Source: Marinobacter mangrovi (GTDB taxonomy: Bacteria; Pseudomonadota; Gammaproteobacteria; Pseudomonadales; Oleiphilaceae). From it: DNA of 64,000 nucleotides. Positions 8,973-17,899 of this stretch are shown in pieces (within the stretch, counting starts at the first letter, position 1; each line of letters starts with the position of its first letter). The stretch spans positions 248,001-312,000 of the forward strand of contig NZ_JAERVO010000001.1 of the NCBI RefSeq assembly GCF_016798325.1. The letters run 5' to 3'. Both the position numbers and the translations under genes were made by a program. The notes beneath the pieces are model-generated. The model saw only the letters and a list, made by a program, of their open reading frames with translations. It did no database searches and was not told where the DNA came from.

Positions 8973-9022
8973 GTTGTCAGGGACGAGCCCTGACAACAGG
9001 CGCTCCGCTAAGAGGAGCGCCT
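8973..9022 (-). terminator. Two tandem stem-loops downstream of uraA
   Basis: Stem 1: GTTGTCAGGG (8973-8982) with CCCTGACAAC (8988-8997). Stem 2: AGGCGCTCC (8998-9006) with GGAGCGCCT (9014-9022). They fill the gap between uraA and the methyltransferase gene. Neither is followed by a clear U-run on the minus strand, so they may be Rho-assisted or mRNA-stabilising rather than a classic terminator. Confidence 0.45.
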
Positions 9023-9036
9023 GCTCAAGGCCCGAC

Positions 9037-10305
9037 CTATTCTGCCGCCGGGGAATCGCCGTTGGGAATGGTCGAATCGCCCCACGCAGCCTGGCTGCCG
9101 GGCAAGATCAGGTTCAACCCGATGGCCACCACCGCGCACAGGGCGATGCCTTCCACGTGACCCAGGGCCATGCCGCCAATACCGAAGACCAGCGTGACAC
9201 CGGCAATCACCAGATTGCGGGCTTCGGACAGGTCGACGTGGTGACGGATCAGCGTGTTCAGACCGACGACGGCAATGGAGCCGAACAGCAGGCACAGGAT
9301 GCCGCCCATGACCGGTACCGGAATGGTCTGCAGCGCGGCGCCGAACTTGCCGATGAAGGCCAGCAGGATCGCCACGATGGCCGCCCAGATCATCACCCGC
9401 GGGTTGAAGTTGCGGGTCAGCATGACCGCGCCGGTGACTTCGGAATAGGTGGTGTTGGGCGGACCGCCCAGCATCGCCGCAGCGCTGGTGGCCACGCCGT
9501 CACCCAGCAGGGTGCGGTGCAGACCCGGCTTCTGGATGTAGTTCTTGCCCGTGACCGTGCCGATCGCCAGTACATCGCCGATGTGCTCAACCGCCGGCGC
9601 AATGGCGACAGGAACCATGAACAGAATGGCGCCCCAACCGAATTCCGGTGCGACGAAATCCGGGATGCGCAGCCAGGCCGCCTCACTGACCGGCGACAGG
9701 TCGACGATGCCCATGATGGCAGAGGCGATGTAACCCACGATCACGCCGAACATGATGGGGATCAGCCGGAACATGCCCTTGCCGAAGACCGCGAAGAGAA
9801 TCGTGGTCAGCAGGGAAATCATCGAGATCCAGATCGCGGTGTTGTAGGGGATGAGCTGCGCACTGCCGTCGCCGGCCTTGCCCATCGCCATGTTGACCGC
9901 CGTGGAAGCCAGACCCAGCCCGATGACCATGATGACCGGACCGATGACGACCGGGGGGAGCAGGCGGTTCAGGAAGCCGGTGCCCCGCAGTTTAACGGCG
10001 CCACTGAGGATCATGTAGAGGACACCCGCGGCCACCAGGCCGCCCAGGGTTTCTTCCATGCCGAATTTGGCCTTGGAGGCGATGATCGGCGCAATGAAGG
10101 CAAAGGAGGAGGCCAGGAAAATGGGGATCTGGCCGCCGGTGATGATCTGGAAGATCAGGGTGCCGATACCGGCGGTGAACAGGGCAACGTTGGGGTCCAT
10201 ACCGGTGATCAGCGGCATCAGGACCAGGGCGCCGAAGGCGACCAGCAACATCTGCGCGCCGGCGAGGGCCTGGCGCCATACCGGCTCGTTCGGACTCGTC
10301 TGCAT
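9037..10305 (-). CDS. uraA: Uracil permease (NCS2 family)
   Basis: 422 residues with about 14 membrane helices. NCS2 features include the N-terminal AGAQMLLVAFGALVLMP, the VEHIGDVLAIG segment (its glutamate contacts the nucleobase in UraA) and LGGPPNTTYSEVTGAV. Imports uracil by proton symport. Starts 3 nt after the end of upp on the same strand, so import and phosphoribosylation form one operon. The 3' end is followed by two stem-loops. Confidence 0.95.
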   Translation of the reverse strand: MQTSPNEPVWRQALAGAQMLLVAFGALVLMPLITGMDPNVALFTAGIGTLIFQIITGGQIPIFLASSFAFIAPIIASKAKFGMEETLGGLVAAGVLYMILSGAVKLRGTGFLNRLLPPVVIGPVIMVIGLGLASTAVNMAMGKAGDGSAQLIPYNTAIWISMISLLTTILFAVFGKGMFRLIPIMFGVIVGYIASAIMGIVDLSPVSEAAWLRIPDFVAPEFGWGAILFMVPVAIAPAVEHIGDVLAIGTVTGKNYIQKPGLHRTLLGDGVATSAAAMLGGPPNTTYSEVTGAVMLTRNFNPRVMIWAAIVAILLAFIGKFGAALQTIPVPVMGGILCLLFGSIAVVGLNTLIRHHVDLSEARNLVIAGVTLVFGIGGMALGHVEGIALCAVVAIGLNLILPGSQAAWGDSTIPNGDSPAAE

Positions 10306-10307
10306 GT

Positions 10308-10946
10308 TTAGTTTTCCTTCTGTTTGGTGCCGAAGATCTTGTCGCCGGCATCACCGAGCCCGGGCAGGATGTAACCTTTCTCGTTCAGCCGCTCGTCGAT
10401 GGACGCGGTGTAGATGGAGACATCCGGATGGGCCTTCTGGACCTTGTCGATGCCTTCCGGCGCCGCCACCAGGACCAGGGCACGAATTTCCGTGCTGCCG
10501 GCCTTCTTGAGCAGGTCAATGGTGGAGATCAGCGAGCCGCCGGTGGCCAGCATGGGATCGACGATCATCGCCATACGCTGGTCCAGTTCGCCGACCAGCT
10601 TTTCCAGGTAGGTGCTGGCTTCCAGGGTTTCTTCGTTACGGACCTGGCCGACCACGCTGACGCGGGCGCCGGGGATCAGGGTCAGGACGCCTTCCAGCAT
10701 GCCCATGCCGGCACGCAGGATGGGGACAATCGTCACTTTCTTGCCGCTCACGCGATCCACTTCCACCGGCCCGGCCCAGCCCTGGATGGTCTGTTTTTCC
10801 AGCTGGAAGTCCTTGGTGGCTTCGTAAGTCAGCAGGGCCGTAATCTCTTGCGCCAACTCACGGAAGTTCTTGGTGCTGATGTCCGCCCGGCGCATCAGGC
10901 CGAGTTTGTGGCGGATCAGGGGGTGCTTTACCTCGAGGACGGGCAT
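10308..10946 (-). CDS. upp: Uracil phosphoribosyltransferase
   Basis: 212 residues, full length. Converts uracil and PRPP to UMP. The PRPP loop is visible as [20 protein letters not shown] (about 125-144), and the uracil-binding tail as [16 protein letters not shown]. Starts [19 protein letters not shown], the classic N-terminus. First gene of the upp-uraA operon, divergent from flhA across about 215 nt. Confidence 0.97.
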   Translation of the reverse strand: MPVLEVKHPLIRHKLGLMRRADISTKNFRELAQEITALLTYEATKDFQLEKQTIQGWAGPVEVDRVSGKKVTIVPILRAGMGMLEGVLTLIPGARVSVVGQVRNEETLEASTYLEKLVGELDQRMAMIVDPMLATGGSLISTIDLLKKAGSTEIRALVLVAAPEGIDKVQKAHPDVSIYTASIDERLNEKGYILPGLGDAGDKIFGTKQKEN

Positions 10947-11062
10947 GGCTCACCTTCTTTTCTAAAATAGGGACATAAAATCTCACCAAGGATACCTTAC
11001 TTCCCCGATTCAGTCAGTCCGGGTAGGCCGCAATCCCCTTGTCGGGCGGGTTGAGCGTCGGT

Positions 11063-11078
11063 TGGTACGCTTATTGCC
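11063..11078 (+). promoter_or_regulatory. sigma-54 promoter for flhA
   Basis: TGGTACGCTTATTGCC: GG at 11064-11065, GC at 11076-11077, spacing 10 nt, close to the TGGYACG-N4-TTGC consensus. It lies 85 nt before flhA in the upp-flhA divergent gap. Confidence 0.82.
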
Positions 11079-11162
11079 AAATACCCTCCAGATACAGTCG
11101 TGCCGTCAAAAAAACGACATCTCGGCACGTGAGATACCCTGTTTACTGGAGAACATCGGGTC

Positions 11163-13340
11163 GTGGACAGAGCGCTGGTCCTCAATAACGTCAAATCGCT
11201 GACAAACGGCAACCTGGGCATCCCGGTCCTGCTGATGGCACTGCTGGGCATGATGATTCTGCCCATGCCGGTGTTCCTGCTGGACGTGCTGTTCACGTTC
11301 AACATCACCCTGTCCATCGTCATCCTGCTGGTGTGTGTGTACGCATTGCGGCCAATGGAGTTTGCCGCGTTTCCGACGGTGCTGCTGGTGGCCACGTTGC
11401 TGCGTCTGGCGCTGAACGTGGCGTCGACCCGGATTGTCCTGCTCAACGGTCACGAAGGGGGCGACGCCGCCGGTAAGGTGATCGAGTCGTTTGGTGCCGT
11501 GTTGATCGGCGGCAACTACGCCGTCGGCCTGGTGGTCTTCGCCATACTCGTCATCATCAACTTCATGGTCGTCACCAAGGGTGCCGGTCGGGTGTCGGAA
11601 GTCAGCGCCCGCTTCACCCTGGACGCCATGCCCGGCAAGCAGATGGCGATCGATGCCGACCTGAACGCCGGCCTGATCGATCAGGACGAAGCCAAGGCCC
11701 GTCGCGCCGAAATCGCCCAGGAGGCGGATTTCTATGGCTCCATGGACGGTGCCAGCAAATTCGTGAAGGGCGACGCGATCGCCGGCCTGTTGATCCTGTT
11801 CATCAACATCGCCGGCGGCGTGGCCATCGGCATGATGCAGCACTCGCTGTCGTTCGGCGATGCCATGCGCAGTTACGCGCTGCTGACCATCGGTGACGGT
11901 CTGGTTGCCCAGATTCCGTCGCTGCTGCTCTCCACCTCCGCCGCCATTATGGTGACGCGGGTCACCTCCAGTCAGGACATGGGCCAGCAGATCCTGTCCC
12001 AGATGTTCACCGCACCGCGGATTCTGTTTATTGCCAGCGCCATCCTGATCATCCTGGGCATTATCCCGGGGATGCCGCACGTGGCCTTTATAGGGCTCGG
12101 TCTCATTGCCGGAGCGGGCGCCTACTACATCTGGAAACGCCAGCAGCAGGTGGAAGAGGACGAGACCGTCTTTCCGGCGCGTGGGGGCGGTATGCCGCGC
12201 TCGGCGCCTTCCGGCGGTCCGCAGGGCGGCGGCGATGGCGCGCAGAAGCAGGCCTTGCCCGGTCCGCAAACCGAATCCCGGGAACTGGGCTGGGACGATG
12301 TGTCCACGGTCGATATCGTCGGCCTGGAAGTGGGTTACCGCCTGATCCCCATGGTGGACAAATCCCAGGGCGGCCAGCTGCTGACCCGGATCAAGGGCGT
12401 GCGCAAGAAGCTGTCTCAGGATCTGGGCTTCCTGATGCCGTCGGTCCATATCCGCGACAACCTGGACCTGATGCCCAACGTTTATCGCATCACCCTGATG
12501 GGCGTGACCATTGCCGAAGCCGAGATCCACCCGGACCGGGAACTGGCGATCGACCCGGGGCAGGTGTTCGGCAAAATTGAAGGTATCGAGGGCAAGGATC
12601 CGGCGTTCGGCCTGGATGCCAGCTGGATCGAACCGGACAAGAAAGATCAGGCCCAGACCCTGGGCTACACCGTGGTGGATGCCAGCACCGTGGTGGCGAC
12701 CCATCTTAACCAGATCCTGCAGAAGCACGCCCACGAGCTGATCGGTCACGAGGAAGTCCAGAAGTGGCTGGAGCAGTTGGAGAAGATGTCGCCCAAGCTG
12801 GCGGAAGAGCTGGTACCCAACACGATTTCCATCAGTCTACTGCTGAAAGTCCTGCAGAGCCTTCTGAAAGAAGAGGTGCCGATCCGGGATATGCGGTCGA
12901 TTGCGGAAGCGGTCGTCAATGTACAGCCGAAGACCCAGGACGCCCGGATCCTGACAACAGCCGCCCGCCAGTCCCTGCGCCGGATGATTGTCCAGAGCAT
13001 CTGCGGCAACGAATCCGAGATCCCGGTCATCACCCTGGATCCAGAGTTGGAACAGATGTTGCTGAAGTCCATGCAACAGAGTCAACAATCCGGCGGTCAG
13101 GACGATATCGGTCTGGTGCTGGAGCCCAACATGGTGGAACGGCTCCAGCGCTCCCTGCAGGACGCGGCCCAACGTCAGGAAATGATGGGCAAGCCCGCCA
13201 TCCTGCTGGTTTCGGCGCCACTGCGGCATGTCATGGCGCGCTTTGTGAGTTACGGGGTCGAACGCCTGCACGTCCTGTCTTACCAGGAAGTGCCGGACAA
13301 CAAGCAGATTACGATTGTCGCGTCGGTGGGCCAGCAGTGA
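11163..13340 (+). CDS. flhA: Flagellar export apparatus protein FlhA
   Basis: 725 residues from a GTG start; GGAG lies about 11 nt upstream and no better start is seen. Eight membrane helices occupy about residues 20-330, with the cytoplasmic FHIPEP loop region represented by the RVSEVSARFTLDAMPGKQMAID stretch (shown here in two parts, RVSEVSARFT and LDAMPGKQMAID). After a Gly/Pro-rich linker (about 340-375) comes the large cytoplasmic domain that forms the nonameric substrate-docking ring. Starts a new run after the inserted minus-strand genes. Confidence 0.97.
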   Translation: MDRALVLNNVKSLTNGNLGIPVLLMALLGMMILPMPVFLLDVLFTFNITLSIVILLVCVYALRPMEFAAFPTVLLVATLLRLALNVASTRIVLLNGHEGGDAAGKVIESFGAVLIGGNYAVGLVVFAILVIINFMVVTKGAGRVSEVSARFTLDAMPGKQMAIDADLNAGLIDQDEAKARRAEIAQEADFYGSMDGASKFVKGDAIAGLLILFINIAGGVAIGMMQHSLSFGDAMRSYALLTIGDGLVAQIPSLLLSTSAAIMVTRVTSSQDMGQQILSQMFTAPRILFIASAILIILGIIPGMPHVAFIGLGLIAGAGAYYIWKRQQQVEEDETVFPARGGGMPRSAPSGGPQGGGDGAQKQALPGPQTESRELGWDDVSTVDIVGLEVGYRLIPMVDKSQGGQLLTRIKGVRKKLSQDLGFLMPSVHIRDNLDLMPNVYRITLMGVTIAEAEIHPDRELAIDPGQVFGKIEGIEGKDPAFGLDASWIEPDKKDQAQTLGYTVVDASTVVATHLNQILQKHAHELIGHEEVQKWLEQLEKMSPKLAEELVPNTISISLLLKVLQSLLKEEVPIRDMRSIAEAVVNVQPKTQDARILTTAARQSLRRMIVQSICGNESEIPVITLDPELEQMLLKSMQQSQQSGGQDDIGLVLEPNMVERLQRSLQDAAQRQEMMGKPAILLVSAPLRHVMARFVSYGVERLHVLSYQEVPDNKQITIVASVGQQ

Positions 13341-13398
13341 GGCTCGCCCAGCAACAGCAAGGCGTCGCGGGCCGCGGCGCCACCGGAGGTAGGTCATC

Positions 13399-14670
13399 AT
13401 GAAGGTTAAACGGTTTTTTGCTCCAACCATGGCGGAAGCCCTGAAGATGGTTCGCCTGGAGATGGGAGAGGATGCCGTCATCCTGTCGAACCGGCGCGTG
13501 GACGGGGGCGTCGAAATTGTGACGGCTCTCGACTATGACGAAAATCTGGCGCGCCAGCGTCTGGGCACCGCCGCGGTCGAAGCCACCAATGGCGCCCGGC
13601 TGGCCGAAATGCAGGCGGAACAACATCGCCGCCTGGAGGAAGAACTCGGCCGCTCGCGGGACCGTATCCGGGAAATTCGTGAAAAGCGCCAACCCCGTGA
13701 ACAGGACATTCTTGATTTCACCACGCCGGAACCGGCGGCTGCCGAACCCGCTCAGGACGCCACCCATGCGGCCCTCGAAGCCATGCGGGCGGAAATCCAT
13801 TCACTGCGGGATATGGTCAACGAGCGTCGTTCTCCGGCCGCGGCAAATGGACCGGTAAACGACCCGGTGGACGCGAGTCAGCAGCGCCTGATGGAGCGGC
13901 TGGAAGAGTACGGACTGTCCCACACGCTGGCCTCCACGCTGTCTCGTAACGCGGCTGGTGTTCGACTGGAAGAGGGCTGGAAGCGGGCGTTGCGCACGCT
14001 GGCGGCCGGCCTGCGCACCCAGCAGCAGGAACTGGTCGAGCAGGGTGGTCTGGTCGCGTTGGTGGGCCCCACTGGCTCTGGCAAGACCACCACCATCGGC
14101 AAGATGGCGGCGCGTTATGTCCTGGAGCACGGCGCCGATTCCCTGGCGCTGGTCACCACCGACCGCTATCGGATCGCGGCACATGAGCATCTGTTTGTAT
14201 TCGGTCGCATCCTGAACGTGCCGGTGCGGGTGGTGGATGAGAGCCATTCCCTGGACCAGATCCTCGATGACCTGTCCGATAAACGCCTGGTTCTGATCGA
14301 CACGGCGGGCCTGACCCATTCCGATCGCGGCCACCAGGAACAGCTTGAGGAGCTGGCTGCAAGCCGGCATCCGGTCAAGCCTTACCTGGTGCTGGCAGCC
14401 ACCAGCCAGCCTCGCATTATGAAATCCACGTGGCATTGCTATAAGATGGCGAATCCGGCCGGGTGTATCATGACCAAACTGGATGAAGCCCTGACACTCG
14501 GCGAGGTGCTAGGCTTTGCCATGGAAACGGGTCTTCGGGTGGCGTATTACACCGATGGGCAGCGCATCCCCGAGGACATTCATCCGGCACAGGCGGCTCC
14601 ACTGGTCAGACTGGGTGTGGAGCGTCTGAAGCAGGTTCGGGAAACCGCCGTGGTTGCAGCCGGCGCCTGA
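13399..14670 (+). CDS. flhF: Flagellar biosynthesis GTPase FlhF
   Basis: 423 residues. Basic N-terminal domain (MKVKRFFAPTMAEALKMVR), a charged linker, then an SRP-type NG domain: P-loop GPTGSGKTTTIGKMA at about residue 223, TTDRYRIAAHEHL, DTAGLTHSDR and TKLDEALTLG. FlhF marks the cell pole for flagellar assembly and is balanced by FlhG. GGAGGT precedes the ATG. The order flhA-flhF-flhG-fliA is standard for polar flagellates. Confidence 0.96.
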   Translation: MKVKRFFAPTMAEALKMVRLEMGEDAVILSNRRVDGGVEIVTALDYDENLARQRLGTAAVEATNGARLAEMQAEQHRRLEEELGRSRDRIREIREKRQPREQDILDFTTPEPAAAEPAQDATHAALEAMRAEIHSLRDMVNERRSPAAANGPVNDPVDASQQRLMERLEEYGLSHTLASTLSRNAAGVRLEEGWKRALRTLAAGLRTQQQELVEQGGLVALVGPTGSGKTTTIGKMAARYVLEHGADSLALVTTDRYRIAAHEHLFVFGRILNVPVRVVDESHSLDQILDDLSDKRLVLIDTAGLTHSDRGHQEQLEELAASRHPVKPYLVLAATSQPRIMKSTWHCYKMANPAGCIMTKLDEALTLGEVLGFAMETGLRVAYYTDGQRIPEDIHPAQAAPLVRLGVERLKQVRETAVVAAGA

Positions 14671-14779
14671 GGCCCGGGAGTCCGCCGGAACAGCCGCAGG
14701 GCGTTCATGGGCTCCACTATCGAGCCGGTCATCAACCGGCCATCCTTATCAAGAGTTGTCGTGAGAGACTGTATCCGGC

Positions 14780-15592
14780 ATGAGTAGAGTTAACCCGGTC
14801 CAGGTGATCGCCGTCTCAGGTGGCAAGGGCGGCGTTGGCAAGAGCAACGTTTCGGTCAACCTGGCTATTGCACTGGCGCAGATGGGGCGTCGGGTGGTGG
14901 TTCTGGATGCCGATCTGGGGCTGGCCAACATCGACGTCCTGCTGGGTATCACTGCGAACCACAATCTCAATGATGTGCTGAACGGCGAGTGCGACCTGCG
15001 CGATGTCCTGGTCGACGGCCCGGGCGGCATCAAGATCGTTCCCGCCTCGTCCGGCACCCAGCGGATGACCCAGCTGACGCCCATGGAGCACGCTGGCCTG
15101 ATCAACGCCTTCAGCGAACTGGGCGATCAGATCGACGTGTTGATCGTTGACACCGCTGCCGGCATTTCCGAATCGGTGGTCAGCTTCCTGCGGGCGTCTC
15201 AGGAATTACTGCTGGTGGTCTGCGACGAGCCCACTTCCATTACCGATGCCTACGCGCTGATCAAGCTCATGAACCGGGACTACGGGGTGAACCGGTTTCG
15301 CATCCTTGCCAACCAGGTTCGCAACGAGCAGGAAGGCAAGCATCTGTTTGGGAAACTGACCCGGGTTACCGAGCGATTTCTGGATGTTGCGCTACAATAT
15401 GTGGGCATCGTCCCTTACGACGAAGCCGTCAAAAAAGCGGTACAACGGCAGCGTGCGGTGCTTGACGCTTACCCACGCGCCAAGGCCTCGCTGGCGATCA
15501 AGGCGCTGGCCCAGCAGGTGGACAACTGGCCGCTCCCGTCTTCTCCACGGGGGCATCTCGAATTTTTCGTTGAGCGCCTGGTGGACGCCTGA
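14780..15592 (+). CDS. flhG: Flagellar number regulator FlhG (FleN), MinD-like ATPase
   Basis: 270 residues. Deviant Walker A SGGKGGVGKSNVSVNLA (about 14-30), then LDADLGLANIDVLLGI and DTAAGISESVVSFLRAS, as in the MinD/ParA superfamily. FlhG (FleN in Pseudomonas) restrains FleQ activity and limits the number of polar flagella. Lies between flhF and fliA. A separate ParA-like ATPase at 23023 is ParC, not a second FlhG. Confidence 0.95.
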   Translation: MSRVNPVQVIAVSGGKGGVGKSNVSVNLAIALAQMGRRVVVLDADLGLANIDVLLGITANHNLNDVLNGECDLRDVLVDGPGGIKIVPASSGTQRMTQLTPMEHAGLINAFSELGDQIDVLIVDTAAGISESVVSFLRASQELLLVVCDEPTSITDAYALIKLMNRDYGVNRFRILANQVRNEQEGKHLFGKLTRVTERFLDVALQYVGIVPYDEAVKKAVQRQRAVLDAYPRAKASLAIKALAQQVDNWPLPSSPRGHLEFFVERLVDA

Positions 15593-15659
15593 TGGAGTAC
15601 CCTGACCGACAGGTGGCGTGGTATGACGGTCGCATGAAACACACGGGTAATCCGGATTG

Positions 15660-16403
15660 ATGACGTTGGCAAAAGGCCTGGGAATCTACCAACAGACGAG
15701 CTCGCGCAAATCGGCCCATCAACTGGTCGAGGACCATGCGCCGCTGGTGAAAAAGATCGCGTTGCACGTGCTGGCGCGATTGCCCGCCTCTGTCCAGCTT
15801 GAAGACCTGATGCAGGCCGGCATGATCGGCCTTCTCGAGGCAGCCCAGAAGTACGACGCCGGCAAAGGCGCTTCCTTTGAAACCTATGCGGGTATCCGCA
15901 TTCGCGGTGCCATTGTGGATGAGATTCGCAAGGGCGACTGGGTGCCGCGTTCCGTTCACCGCAATTCCCGTCGCATCGCCCAGGCGATCAAGGCCGTCGA
16001 AGACCGGACCGGGCGCGAGGCTCAGGATCACGAAGTCGCCGACGAGCTGGACATGACCCTGCCGGAGTACCATGCCTGCCTGGCCGATTCCAACAGCGGC
16101 CGTCTTTTTAGTCTGGATGAGCTAAATGAATCGGGAGAGCTGCCGATAGACAATGAAGAGGCCGTGCCCGATCGTCCGTTCGAAGAGCTGTCGGCAGCTG
16201 GATTCCAGCGCAGTCTGGCCGAGGCGATCGCGGCGCTGCCGGAGCGGGAAAAGCTGGTGTTGAGTCTGTATTACCAGGAAGAGCTGAACCTGAAAGAAAT
16301 CGGCGCCGTCATCGGTGTCAGTGAAAGTCGGGTCAGCCAGATTCACAGTCAGGCGGCATTGCGCCTGAAATCACGTCTGACGGATTGGCAGGAAGCCCGT
16401 TAG
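15660..16403 (+). CDS. fliA: Flagellar sigma factor FliA (sigma-28)
   Basis: 247 residues from ATG 15660 (an in-frame TTG lies 3 nt earlier). Region 2 is visible in VKKIALHVLARLPASVQLEDLMQ (given in part) and YDAGKGASFETYAGIRIRGA; region 4 HTH in LVLSLYYQEELNLKEIGAVI. Directs RNA polymerase to late flagellar and chemotaxis promoters. Two likely target promoters lie in this window, at 22911-22937 (parC) and 36808-36834 (motY). Confidence 0.97.
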   Translation: MTLAKGLGIYQQTSSRKSAHQLVEDHAPLVKKIALHVLARLPASVQLEDLMQAGMIGLLEAAQKYDAGKGASFETYAGIRIRGAIVDEIRKGDWVPRSVHRNSRRIAQAIKAVEDRTGREAQDHEVADELDMTLPEYHACLADSNSGRLFSLDELNESGELPIDNEEAVPDRPFEELSAAGFQRSLAEAIAALPEREKLVLSLYYQEELNLKEIGAVIGVSESRVSQIHSQAALRLKSRLTDWQEAR

Positions 16404-16696
16404 CCACGCCGTTCAAAGCCGGTTCGCAAAACACCGGTGGAGCAGGGCAGAATGGGCGGACGCGCCACATCAGGCGCGACAAGCAAAGAGTTGACATCGA
16501 ATTCCGGGAGCTTGTGGTCAGCGTTGATGCCCAGGCTACGATCCCGGAACTGTAGTTTTTGGTAACGGACGCTTTACAGCGGGCGTTGACGCGACAGAAT
16601 AGGCGGTGCTTTCAGTGGCGCCGGCATCGTATGGATTGCCGGACACTGAACTGGACGCTGGATTGGTATTCCGGGCTGTAATGATTGGAGGTCCCT
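16404..16696 (+). other. Intergenic gap fliA-cheY
   Basis: 293 nt without a gene I can support. It holds a 6-bp stem CGCGCC/GGCGCG (16461-16466 with 16473-16478) soon after fliA, without a U-run. I found no convincing sigma-28 or sigma-54 promoter for cheY; TTTACA near 16574 with CAGAAT 16 nt later is a weak sigma-70 possibility. Confidence 0.4.
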
Positions 16697-17083
16697 TTGG
16701 ACAAAAACATGAAAATTCTGATCGTGGATGACTTCTCCACGATGCGACGGATCATCAAGAATCTGCTTCGCGACCTCGGTTTCACCAATACTGACGAGGC
16801 GGATGACGGCAACACCGCGCTGCCCATGCTCAAGAGTGGCAAATACGATTTTCTGGTCACCGACTGGAACATGCCGGGCATGTCCGGATTTGAACTGCTG
16901 CAGGCTGTTCGCGCGGACGAGAACCTCAAGAACCTGCCGATCCTGATGGTGACGGCGGAAGCCAAGCGTGACCAGATCGTGGCGGCGGCCCAGGCCGGCG
17001 TTAACGGTTACGTCGTGAAGCCGTTTACGGCGGCTGTCCTGAAGGAAAAGATCGAGAAGATTTTCGAACGCATCCAGTCCTGA
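16697..17083 (+). CDS. cheY: Chemotaxis response regulator CheY
   Basis: 128 residues from TTG 16697 ([12 protein letters not shown]); GGAGGT lies at 16687-16692, which favours this start over ATG 16709, though the 4-nt spacing is tight. Single receiver domain with acidic pocket D11-D12, phospho-acceptor D56 (VTDWNMPG), T/S86 region MVTAEAK and conserved K108 (VVKPF). Carries the signal from CheA to FliM. Heads cheY-cheZ-cheA-cheB. Confidence 0.96.
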   Translation: MDKNMKILIVDDFSTMRRIIKNLLRDLGFTNTDEADDGNTALPMLKSGKYDFLVTDWNMPGMSGFELLQAVRADENLKNLPILMVTAEAKRDQIVAAAQAGVNGYVVKPFTAAVLKEKIEKIFERIQS

Positions 17084-17100
17084 GTATCAGAGCGCCAATC

Positions 17101-17886
17101 ATGGGCACAAAAAAAGACAAGGCCGGCTCCCTCGATCCCGATGTCGTTGAGAAGCTGCAGCACCAGGCGGAAGAACTGAAGCAACAGGTGGACGCCGGCG
17201 ATTACGCCGCGGCGATGCGCCTGATTAATGAACTGAATGATGTCCGGGACCAGAGCCTTTACCGTGAGGTTGGCCGGTTGACCCGCAGCCTCCACGAGGC
17301 CATTCGCAACTTCAATATCGATCCGCAGAACCCGGAGCAGCAGGAAGCCCTGTCCAAGATCACGGACGCTTCCGACCGGTTGGCGTACGTGGTGGACATG
17401 ACCAGTCAGGCCGCCAACCGCACCATGGACATCGTGGAAGAGGCGATGCCCAAGGCCAACAGCCTGCGGGAGCAGGCCGTCGCGCTGCGAGCCGACTGGC
17501 ACAAGCTGCGCCGCCGGGAAATCGGCGCCGGCGAATTCCGCGAGCTGTACAACCGGATCGACAACTTCTTCGAACAAACGGCCAGCGATGCGGAAGCCCT
17601 TTACGGCAACCTGTCCGAGATCCTGCTGGCGCAGGACTTCCAGGACCTGACCGGTCAGGTCATCCAGAAGGTCACGGCGCTAGTCAAGGAAGTGGAAGAA
17701 CACCTGCTCAGCCTGGTGGTCATGGCCAGCCATGTCGATGAAATCACCGGCACTGTCCATGATATCGGCGAAACAACGACAACAATCGAAAAAGGCGAAG
17801 GCCCTCAAATGAACGCCAAAGAGCGTGAGGATGTCGTATCCGGCCAGGATGATGTCGATGACCTCCTGTCCAGCCTTGGTTTTTGA
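17101..17886 (+). CDS. cheZ: CheY-P phosphatase CheZ
   Basis: 261 residues, mostly long helices. The catalytic segment LAQDFQDLTGQVIQKV contains the Asp and Gln that attack CheY-P in the E. coli enzyme. The last residues DVDDLLSSLGF are the CheY-tethering peptide joined through a flexible acidic linker. Removes the CheY-P signal. 17 nt after cheY. Confidence 0.95.
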   Translation: MGTKKDKAGSLDPDVVEKLQHQAEELKQQVDAGDYAAAMRLINELNDVRDQSLYREVGRLTRSLHEAIRNFNIDPQNPEQQEALSKITDASDRLAYVVDMTSQAANRTMDIVEEAMPKANSLREQAVALRADWHKLRRREIGAGEFRELYNRIDNFFEQTASDAEALYGNLSEILLAQDFQDLTGQVIQKVTALVKEVEEHLLSLVVMASHVDEITGTVHDIGETTTTIEKGEGPQMNAKEREDVVSGQDDVDDLLSSLGF

Positions 17887-17899
17887 GTGAGGACACTGC

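Noticed and set aside
8557-10311. Long open frame of 584 codons on the plus strand over uraA
   Set aside because: It is antisense to uraA and the methyltransferase gene, rich in His, Gln, Asp and Arg as expected for a GC-rich shadow frame, and matches no family.
11106-12749. Long minus-strand frame inside flhA
   Set aside because: Complement of a well-conserved FlhA gene; composition bias only.
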